From VGSG01 sp040756375 (GTDB lineage Bacteria > Desulfobacterota > Desulfomonilia > Desulfomonilales > Desulfomonilaceae), in contig JBFLZC010000006.1 in NCBI GenBank assembly GCA_040756375.1, positions 62,001 to 126,000 of the forward strand: DNA of 64,000 nucleotides. The letters are read 5' to 3'. A model generated the notes under the pieces. It did not search any database and was not told the DNA's origin. It saw only the letters and a list, made by a program, of their open reading frames with translations. Every line of letters starts with the position of its first letter. The first letter of the stretch is position 1. This document shows positions 45,980-53,160 of this stretch, one piece after another. The translations under genes were made by a program, and so were the position numbers.

Positions 45980-46072
45980 CGTGAGCTCCTCCCCACTACT
46001 TATCCCTGTTCTGAAGGCTCGAGAACGTACGGTTCGTTCTGCGCGCCTGTCTTTATTATGCCTTGGACTGCG

Positions 46073-46462
46073 CTAGACGGCCACTTCAAATCCAAGATCC
46101 ACTTCACATGCAGGGAACCCTCCGCGAATCCCCCAGTTTTCCATTGGCGGCTCGTACAAAATGACCCGGGACTCAAGTCGCGGCACACCGACAACCTCCA
46201 ACTTACCGACAATTAACTGGTAGAGCTTCTTCTTTGCATCAAGGGATCTGCCTGGAAACAGGGTGATTTCCACGAGAGCGCACTTGTCGCTTACTTCCGG
46301 CCGTGTTTGGAAGTCCTCGCGGTCATGCTCAAACAGGCGAATGACGCGATTGTGCTTCGGGATCTTAAGGGCCTCAACCATAGCGGCATCAACTGCCTCG
46401 ATTATGGAGTTCTTCTCCGCGCGGGACCATCCCTTGATCAGCTCTATTCTCGCTAGTGGCAT
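46073..46462 (-). CDS. Tautomerase-family protein
   Basis: This 129-residue protein begins MPLARIELIKGWSRAEKNSII, giving the N-terminal proline of the tautomerase superfamily once Met is removed. It contains the typical middle (HNRVIRLFEHDREDF) and end (YEPPMENWGIRGG) of the Tautomerase_2-like group. The substrate is not known. It sits alone on the minus strand upstream of the PhoU-like gene. Confidence 0.8.
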   Translation of the reverse strand: MPLARIELIKGWSRAEKNSIIEAVDAAMVEALKIPKHNRVIRLFEHDREDFQTRPEVSDKCALVEITLFPGRSLDAKKKLYQLIVGKLEVVGVPRLESRVILYEPPMENWGIRGGFPACEVDLGFEVAV

Positions 46463-46547
46463 GTTTGGTCTCCTTTCTCGGCGTTATGCCGCTTCTTAAG
46501 GGTTTACCATTTCTATCACACACGGAACGGATTGTGATTCGATATCG

Positions 46548-46576
46548 TTGACAGTCGACATCGGGCACAGTAAAAC
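46548..46576 (+). promoter_or_regulatory. Possible promoter of the vapBC-like pair
   Basis: TTGACA (46548-46553), a 17-base spacer, TAAAAC (46571-46576). The -10 match is moderate. Confidence 0.4.
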
Positions 46577-46662
46577 CTTAGATAGTGGAGTCGAGCTAAT
46601 ACGACCCAGTCCGTGGCAGATTCTCTTTGCGCTTGAAGGCTACACGTGACGAATCGAGAGTG

Positions 46663-46941
46663 ATGGTTATGCTTCGTACGTATAAGGCTGTGCTAAAGGG
46701 CGACCGCTTGGAGTGGAGCGGGGAGGCACCCGAGCATTTGAGATCGGAGCACGGAGTAGCCGTTCACGTGACGCTCCTCGACGAGCCGCTGGATAAGGCT
46801 GCCAGAGGCAGCCTAGGCGAGCGTATGGCCGCAGCCTTGGAGCAGCTCGCGGCGCTATGCGCGCTCCCCGACGTAGACAACCCCGCACAATGGGAGCGTG
46901 AGCAACGACAGGATCGGTCCCTTCCCGACCGTGAAACATAA
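46663..46941 (+). CDS. Antitoxin of a PIN toxin pair
   Basis: The protein has 92 residues: MVMLRTYKAVLKGDRLEWSG at the N-terminus, an acidic and helical C-terminus. The N-terminal strand-rich part resembles small antitoxins that bind their own promoter. Its stop overlaps the toxin ATG by one base, which is the main evidence. I chose ATG 46663 with GAGAG just upstream. Confidence 0.65.
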   Translation: MVMLRTYKAVLKGDRLEWSGEAPEHLRSEHGVAVHVTLLDEPLDKAARGSLGERMAAALEQLAALCALPDVDNPAQWEREQRQDRSLPDRET

Positions 46942-47315
46942 TGCTCATCGACAGCAACATCATAATCTATGCTGCCAGGCGAGAGCATGAGGATCTGCGG
47001 CGGTTCATCGCTCAGCACGCTCCGGCGGTCTCCGCGATCAGCTACGTGGAAGTACTCGGCTACCACAAGCTAACGAATGAGGAACGCAGGCATTTCGAGG
47101 ATTTCTTTGCTGTTGCTCCTATTCTCAGTCTATCGCACATCGTACTTGAACAGGCTATTAAGCTACGGCAAATCAAGAAAATGACCCTGGGGGACTCTCT
47201 CGTGGCAGCCACTGCCCTATCCCACAATCTGACATTGGTCACACGGAACACATCGGATTTTGAATGGATTCCAGCTCTGTCCCTCCTCAACCCTTTTGAA
47301 AAACCGTTCTCATAA
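46941..47315 (+). CDS. vapC: VapC-type PIN ribonuclease toxin
   Basis: This 124-residue PIN domain has the acidic residues in LIDSNIIIYA, Glu in SYVEVLGY, and Asp in TLGDSLVAATAL and VTRNTSDFE. VapC cleaves tRNA or rRNA and is neutralised by the upstream protein. Overlapping start with the antitoxin stop. Confidence 0.9.
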   Translation: MLIDSNIIIYAARREHEDLRRFIAQHAPAVSAISYVEVLGYHKLTNEERRHFEDFFAVAPILSLSHIVLEQAIKLRQIKKMTLGDSLVAATALSHNLTLVTRNTSDFEWIPALSLLNPFEKPFS

Positions 47316-47378
47316 AGGCCGCTCGGTGCTTCACTCGGTGACGCATTCAAACCTATATTCCTGATCATTGCCGCACCC

Positions 47379-48677
47379 TTACGACTCGGGGCGGCCTCGC
47401 TCTGGAATCAATCCGAGCAGTATATGGATATACCAACAGAGCTGCGGGTACAACAGGCCGTCGAACACGAAATTATGGATGAGGGACCCGGTAACGGGTA
47501 ATACAATCGCAAGAGCCGGCAAGAAGGATTCAGGAATTCCGGTCTTGGCCGTTTTGAAAAGCCTGGCCAGCAGAATGATAAGCCCGGCAGAATAAAGGAT
47601 TACGAATGGAATCCCAAGCCCAACCATGAGCGTGAGAAAGATGTTCTCCGAAGTCACGATTCCCTGGACTGACAGGGCGAATCTCTCTTTGGTGACGTAC
47701 GGATATGTGATCTCGTAATAATTGAGGTATGCTTCGCGTGGCGCGCGAAGGCCTATGCCGAAGATCGGGTGCTGTTTGGCAATGTGCCAGGAATAGAGGT
47801 AGTTTTCAGCCCGGTAGTATGCGGGTTCGTGTTCTTTTCCCAGTTTCCACGCAGGCAATTTAGCGAAAAAATAAACCAAAGCAACGGCCACGACTACCAC
47901 CAGAACCAGAAAGTGCCTCAAGCGGAGGGCTCGAAACCAGAGCCCCATGCCGGCCATAGCAACCGGAATCAACATCGCAGACCGCAGATTGCTCAAATAA
48001 AAGACTACATATCCCGCGGCCATAAGCGCACCGCCAACGAGCTTGGCCGCGTAGCCTCTCCGGAGCAGCAGAACAAGAGGCGCGAATGAAAGAAGGATCA
48101 TCCGGTCTGCGAGTGGATGGGGATTCGGGTCCAAAAACGCTTTCACATCTCCCATGTAAACGTACCCAACCAGGCTCATGGCAACGATTCCTGCCAGGAG
48201 GGCGAAGCAGAACCACGTGAAGAACTCTTGCGCCCGCCTCGTACTCAGCAAGATCCTGGCGCACCAGAAACCGCCCAGTCCGGAGCAAATCAGCACAAAG
48301 CCGCGTATGGACGATGAGAACGGGGAGGAGCTCAGCAGGCCGCTCACCACAGCCAACGCGACCAGAGTCGCACAAATGATAAGCTCAAGCGGTTCGGCCC
48401 GGACTTCACGCTCTCGAGCAACCAAAATCGCCGCGATCAGCGAGAGAAGGCAGAGGAGCCCCGAGAAGAGATTGACTCTTTCCCCTGGAAAGATCACCAG
48501 GTACGGCTGCAAAAAGGCAAGCTGGAAGCAGGTGAAGCAGAAGATCCCCCACGAAAGTATTTGCCGATGGCTACGGGAGGTCGGACCCTGGGTCCCAACG
48601 TTGGGCCCGGTGGCTTCACCCGAGTCGCTATGCAGAGTCGAGTCCAAATTCTGACCTGCCCCTCTTGTGACGCGCAC
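47379..48677 (-). CDS. O-antigen ligase/polymerase-like membrane protein
   Basis: The protein has 432 residues, about ten membrane segments with a large periplasmic loop (about 270-340) including a PIFGIGLRAPREAYLNYYE motif typical of WaaL/Wzy ligases. It would join or polymerise a lipid-linked glycan outside the membrane. It is the last gene of a four-gene minus-strand operon with the sugar transferase, dehydratase and epimerase upstream (gaps of 12, 2 and 10 bases). No internal Met exists near the GTG start, so the exact start is unsure. Confidence 0.8.
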   Translation of the reverse strand: MRVTRGAGQNLDSTLHSDSGEATGPNVGTQGPTSRSHRQILSWGIFCFTCFQLAFLQPYLVIFPGERVNLFSGLLCLLSLIAAILVAREREVRAEPLELIICATLVALAVVSGLLSSSPFSSSIRGFVLICSGLGGFWCARILLSTRRAQEFFTWFCFALLAGIVAMSLVGYVYMGDVKAFLDPNPHPLADRMILLSFAPLVLLLRRGYAAKLVGGALMAAGYVVFYLSNLRSAMLIPVAMAGMGLWFRALRLRHFLVLVVVVAVALVYFFAKLPAWKLGKEHEPAYYRAENYLYSWHIAKQHPIFGIGLRAPREAYLNYYEITYPYVTKERFALSVQGIVTSENIFLTLMVGLGIPFVILYSAGLIILLARLFKTAKTGIPESFLPALAIVLPVTGSLIHNFVFDGLLYPQLCWYIHILLGLIPERGRPES

Positions 48678-48689
48678 AATTCCTTAATT

Positions 48690-49382
48690 CTACTCTTGAA
48701 CAGACCCGGCACTGACGACCGTATCGCACAAAGGGGCATTATTCTCGGGGAGGCCCTTTAGAAGCTTTCGGTACGCGGTGCTGTCCGGAAAGAGCACAAC
48801 CCACACTGTCAACGCCACGATTTTCAAATCAGTCCAGAAGCTTCGATTGCGCATGTACCAGAGCTCCAGCTCACCCTTGTGCGGCGCGATCTCATGTTTG
48901 TAGCACTCCAGGTAATTTCTGGCGCTGTTTGCGATTATCCTTTCTTCGTGTCGGAAGACAATCGATCCTACGCCGGTAAGACCCGGTCGGAGCTTCGCGA
49001 TCTCCTGTTGGACATGCTCCGGATAGAAGGAAAAAGTTTTCTGGGTAAGCGGCCTCGGCCCCACAAGCGTCATGTCTCCTTTGAGCAGGTTGATGACCTG
49101 CGGGAACTCGTTTATCTTCGCGATGCGGAGAAATCTGCCGACCGGCAGGACTCGCGGATCGTTCTTGAGCGTGATGTCCCCGGTCCCAAGATTCGGGCTG
49201 TCCTCCAGCATGGTAGCGAATTTTATCAGCTTGAATTCCTTCCCGCCGAGCCCAATCCTCGATTGACGGTAGAAGACCTTTCCTTCCCCCGTGCACCTCA
49301 ATATGATGGCGAGAATAATCCAGAACGGCAGGAATGCCACGATGATGAAAAGAGCGAAGGCGACGTCGAGGACCCGATTCAT
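48690..49382 (-). CDS. Initiating undecaprenyl-phosphate sugar transferase
   Basis: This 230-residue monotopic phosphoglycosyl transferase has one N-terminal membrane segment (VAFALFIIVAFLPFWIILAII), YRQSRIGLGGKEFKLIKFATM and KINEFPQVINLLKGDMTLVGPRP. It transfers a sugar-1-phosphate onto undecaprenyl phosphate, starting a surface polysaccharide. It is in the middle of the four-gene operon; its position with CapD-like and epimerase genes fits. Confidence 0.9.
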   Translation of the reverse strand: MNRVLDVAFALFIIVAFLPFWIILAIILRCTGEGKVFYRQSRIGLGGKEFKLIKFATMLEDSPNLGTGDITLKNDPRVLPVGRFLRIAKINEFPQVINLLKGDMTLVGPRPLTQKTFSFYPEHVQQEIAKLRPGLTGVGSIVFRHEERIIANSARNYLECYKHEIAPHKGELELWYMRNRSFWTDLKIVALTVWVVLFPDSTAYRKLLKGLPENNAPLCDTVVSAGSVQE

Positions 49383-49384
49383 CC

Positions 49385-50575
49385 TTACATCCTGTCATCG
49401 AGGTATTTGAAAGTCTCTCTGTGTGCGAACGTGCCCAACGTCCGAACGAACAGGTCCACGAGATCTGTTTTGCTCCATTTCTTTGCCCCGCGCAAGGCCG
49501 TGATGGTAGATACGAAGCGGTCCAGCACTTCGTCGTCGATCTCCTCGTCATTGCGAATCACGCCAATGTCATGAAACCGGTCCCAGATCACCTGCTCGGC
49601 ATCCTCATAGAACTCTTCGAATTCCTTCTCGCCAGTGGTATCGCTGTCAAAGAAGTAGCACGGCCACATCTTCTCAGCATAGAGTTCTTTCATTCGAGAT
49701 CGAGCTTCGTCTTCGGATCCGCAGAGAAACGGGGTGTACCCAATGGATTCTATATACTTCTCAGCGATTTCAGAGAAGGTGATGAGGTGCAAGTGAGGCG
49801 TAAGCTTCGGAAAGAACGTTTCTCTGTTTCCGCCCACAAATGCGGCTAGAAGGCAAAGCAGTCCCGCTTCTCTTTCCGTGACGAAGTATCTCTTGACATC
49901 CCGTGGGGCCGCGATCGGCTGCCGTTTCCGAACTCGGTGCGTGAAAGCATCCAGCAGGCTGCCATCCGAAAAGGCCACGTTGGCAAAGCGCGCGCTGGAT
50001 ACCGGCACCTTCGCGCTTGCCCGCAGCATAAACAGCTCCATGATCCGCTTGGACGCGCCCATCATATTGACCGGATTGGCCGCCTTGTCCGTTGAAACGG
50101 AAAAATACTTGGAAGCGTTCCACTCCAAAGCGTACCGCAGCAGTCTCTCCCCGTTCAGAACATTAACCGCAATCATGCGCATGAGCGTGTAGGGGTCGCG
50201 TTCACTTCGGACATGCTTGAGCGCGGAGAAATTCAACACATAATCGTACGGCGCTTGACTCCCGATGAAGGCGTCGAATTCCGGGCTCCCACAGTCGAGG
50301 CAAAAGGTCTTGAACTCACCTTCGATGTAACCGACGGAGCTCCGGATGTCCCTCACCAGCTCGGTGATGCCATTCTCACTGAGATCGACGACGTGGAGAA
50401 CGCTGGGATGCATCGTGAACAGTTCTTTGGTCACTGCACGGCCGATACTTCCTGCTCCACCCACAACCAGCGTTCTGCTCGATCCCACCGCGGAGAGAAT
50501 TTCTTCCTTACGGTTGCGCAGATCATCCGCAAAAAGCTCTCGGCTCCGACCTATTAACGGAAGGATGTCGGTCAT
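49385..50575 (-). CDS. UDP-sugar 4,6-dehydratase/epimerase, CapD-like
   Basis: This 396-residue protein has a Rossmann motif VVGGAGSIGRAV, the ALKHV substrate-site motif (FSALKHVRSERDP) and SVSTDKAANPVNMMGASK near the catalytic site. It belongs to the extended SDR group that includes CapD, WbpM and FnlA-type enzymes. ATG 50575 is used with AGGA upstream. It converts UDP-GlcNAc-type sugars to a 4-keto-6-deoxy intermediate. Soluble type, no membrane region. Confidence 0.85.
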   Translation of the reverse strand: MTDILPLIGRSRELFADDLRNRKEEILSAVGSSRTLVVGGAGSIGRAVTKELFTMHPSVLHVVDLSENGITELVRDIRSSVGYIEGEFKTFCLDCGSPEFDAFIGSQAPYDYVLNFSALKHVRSERDPYTLMRMIAVNVLNGERLLRYALEWNASKYFSVSTDKAANPVNMMGASKRIMELFMLRASAKVPVSSARFANVAFSDGSLLDAFTHRVRKRQPIAAPRDVKRYFVTEREAGLLCLLAAFVGGNRETFFPKLTPHLHLITFSEIAEKYIESIGYTPFLCGSEDEARSRMKELYAEKMWPCYFFDSDTTGEKEFEEFYEDAEQVIWDRFHDIGVIRNDEEIDDEVLDRFVSTITALRGAKKWSKTDLVDLFVRTLGTFAHRETFKYLDDRM

Positions 50576-50585
50576 GGGTCCTGAT

Positions 50586-51551
50586 TCACTTCCTACGATG
50601 CACGACCCGAAACCAATCGGCCGTTCGCGCCAACTCTTCATCAACGGAGTACGACGGGGTCCATTCCAGCAGGCGCTCAGCCTTTCCAGTGTCCACTTGC
50701 ATCGATTCCACCAGGCGCCTGATCGTCTCCCCTCTTCCGAGCATACGGCCCACGATTTCCAGAAATGATGCGGGGATTGGCAGAAGGACGCACCGGCGTT
50801 TCAGTGCAGTGGCAATCCTTCGGACCAGTTCGGGGGTGGACAAGTCATGGCCGTCACTCACAAAGAACGCCTCCCCGGCTGCTTTCGGATGACCAAGGCA
50901 CAACAGAATCATGGCCACAAGGTTTCCAAGGCCCACCAGGCTTCGTTTGTTCCCGACAGCCCCCAAGGGCAGCGGCATCCCCCGGTCCACCAAGCTCATG
51001 AGACGCAAGAAATTGGCCCGAACGCCGGGACCGTACACGAGCGGCGGCCTGATGACAACTACTTCAAGCCGGTTTTCTGCGCCAATTTCACGCAGTGCTC
51101 GCTCAGCCTCCCATTTGGACGTCGCGTAGGGTCCGACTGGATTGGGTGGATCGTCTTCGTTGAAGGCCCTGTCCTCGGTTCGTTCACCGTGGATCTTTAC
51201 CGTGCTCAGGAACACGATTCGCTTGACACCCGCGCTCGACGCAAACTCGGCGAGCCGTCTTGTTCCCTCCACATTGACCGTGTAGTACACGTGGGCCGCG
51301 TCTGTGTGACGATCATCCATCTTGTGCACGCGACCTGCTAGGTGCACTACGGAGGATACACCGTTCAGGGCCTCGGACCAGTCGGTGTCGGCATCGATAT
51401 CTCCAATCGCGAAGTATTCAATGCCTTGGACGCGAGACGATTCCGTCTTCCGCAGCAGAGCCCGTACCGCTAATCCTTTACTTACCAGGGTTTTGCACAA
51501 CTGACTGCCTATGAAGCCGTCCGCGCCCGTCACCGCAACAAGTTCTCTCAT
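50586..51551 (-). CDS. NAD-dependent sugar epimerase/dehydratase
   Basis: The protein has 321 residues, extended SDR: MRELVAVTGADGFIGSQLC (NAD site), the catalytic tyrosine in PVGPYATSKWEAE, then VVVIRPPLVYGPG. Such enzymes near sugar transferases often form the second step after CapD, e.g. reducing or epimerising a 4-keto sugar. First gene of the operon, 10 bases before the CapD-like gene. Confidence 0.88.
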   Translation of the reverse strand: MRELVAVTGADGFIGSQLCKTLVSKGLAVRALLRKTESSRVQGIEYFAIGDIDADTDWSEALNGVSSVVHLAGRVHKMDDRHTDAAHVYYTVNVEGTRRLAEFASSAGVKRIVFLSTVKIHGERTEDRAFNEDDPPNPVGPYATSKWEAERALREIGAENRLEVVVIRPPLVYGPGVRANFLRLMSLVDRGMPLPLGAVGNKRSLVGLGNLVAMILLCLGHPKAAGEAFFVSDGHDLSTPELVRRIATALKRRCVLLPIPASFLEIVGRMLGRGETIRRLVESMQVDTGKAERLLEWTPSYSVDEELARTADWFRVVHRRK

Positions 51552-51872
51552 CAGTCCCTGCAAGAATGTCAGCCGAATAAAGACCTGGGATTAGCATCTC
51601 ATGCCAGCGGGATGATTATTTTACACCATTAAGAAAACGCTGTCATCTTCAAATGATCTCGCATTCGCGGCTTTGACACTTGCGTCTTGGCTTGGAGGCA
51701 CGCAGGTCCCTCCGCGACACGCATCCATCACCTTGGCGCGGCCAAGATCATGCCCAATTGCTCCTTTTCCATGAGCCACCCTTTCCGGAGTGCGCTTGAC
51801 ATGGGGGTCGCGTCCCACTTATAGGTACTCCTCGTAATTCTTCGTGCCGCACGAAACAAGGTATTTCTCCCT
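51552..51872. other. Divergent intergenic region, no repeat recognised
   Basis: Should carry promoters for the epimerase operon and the GT4 gene. No convincing boxes seen. Confidence 0.4.
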
Positions 51873-53120
51873 GTGAATCTCCTCATCGTCAACCATCATG
51901 CGGGTTCGCGAATTCACGGCATGGTTTACCGACATTACTATTTTGCCCGGGAATGGGTGCGTATGGGACATTCGGTAACCATTGTGGCCGCCTCGTTTTC
52001 TCATGTGCGAAGCCAATCCCCGGAGGTTCGTCGGGCGGTCACTGAGGAGGAAATTGACGGCATCCGCTACGTCTGGCTCAAGACACCAAGGTATAAGGGC
52101 AGCTCAGTACGGCGTATGCTTAATATGGCGGCATTTGTCTCGCAATTGACTGTGAACGGCCCACGTCTGATGAATCGCCACAAACCGGACGTCATTGTGT
52201 CGTCTTCAACGTACCACCTGGACATTTTTACCGCATGGTGGCTGGCTCGCAAGTGCGGCGCTCGCCTGGTTTTTGAAGTGCGGGATATGTGGCCCCTGAC
52301 TCCCATTACCTTGGGCCACATGTCACCGCGAAACCCAATCATAATGGCCGTGCAAGCTGCTGAGGATTTCGGCTATCAGAGGGCGCAGAGCGTAGTATCT
52401 GCGCTACCGTTTGCCTCAGAGTATATGCAATCACGAGGCATGTCGCCGGACAAATTCTGCTATGTGCCCAACGGTATAGATCCCGAGGAGTTCCAGCAAG
52501 ACCGCGACGAACTGCCGGCTCTCCACGAAGACACGTTCAGGAAACTGCGTGATGAGGCGCGGCTTATCGTGGGATTCACCGGCGCGCACGGCCTAGCTCA
52601 CGACCTTGACACCGTGCTCGAGGCCGCCGAGAAGTTGCGGGACGAGCCGATACGTTTTGCGCTGGTTGGAAGGGGATCTCAGAAGAAGCGGTTGCAGGAG
52701 GCGGCCGAACAACGGAGATTATCGAACGTCGTGTTCTTGCCTCACGTGCCCAAAACCTCGGTTCCATCGCTGCTGAATGCCCTGGATCTTCTCTACATAG
52801 GGCTCAAACAACAGCCCATGTTTCAATTTGGGGTGAGCCCTCACAAATTACTAGACTATATGATGGCCGCCAAACCCGTCATTCACGCAATCGACACTCC
52901 CGGAGATATGGTAAGTGAGGCACGATGCGGCATCTCCATCCTGCCGGGCAGTCCCGATCAACTCTGTGAAGCCATCAGGAGTCTTGCTCGATTATCTCAC
53001 GAGGAATTGGCTGCAATGGGTGAGCGCGGGCGGGCCTATGTCATTGCGAACCACGATTATCGAGTGCTCGCGGAACGTTTTCTGGGGTGCGTCGACCGCA
53101 GTAGCGGTTCTCAAAAATAA
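51873..53120 (+). CDS. Glycosyltransferase family 4
   Basis: The protein has 415 residues. The N-terminal domain starts NLLIVNHHAGSRIHGMVYR with the acceptor-binding fold, and the C-terminal GT-B domain has YVPNGIDPEEF, VGFTGAHGLAHDLDTVL, ALVGRGSQKKRLQ and GVSPHKLLDYMMAAKPVI, resembling WbuB-type transferases. It probably uses UDP- or GDP-sugar in the surface glycan pathway. GTG start. Confidence 0.88.
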   Translation: MNLLIVNHHAGSRIHGMVYRHYYFAREWVRMGHSVTIVAASFSHVRSQSPEVRRAVTEEEIDGIRYVWLKTPRYKGSSVRRMLNMAAFVSQLTVNGPRLMNRHKPDVIVSSSTYHLDIFTAWWLARKCGARLVFEVRDMWPLTPITLGHMSPRNPIIMAVQAAEDFGYQRAQSVVSALPFASEYMQSRGMSPDKFCYVPNGIDPEEFQQDRDELPALHEDTFRKLRDEARLIVGFTGAHGLAHDLDTVLEAAEKLRDEPIRFALVGRGSQKKRLQEAAEQRRLSNVVFLPHVPKTSVPSLLNALDLLYIGLKQQPMFQFGVSPHKLLDYMMAAKPVIHAIDTPGDMVSEARCGISILPGSPDQLCEAIRSLARLSHEELAAMGERGRAYVIANHDYRVLAERFLGCVDRSSGSQK

Positions 53121-53160
53121 TGGCGAAATAAGATCTGGCTCTTGTCTTTCCCCCGAAGCC

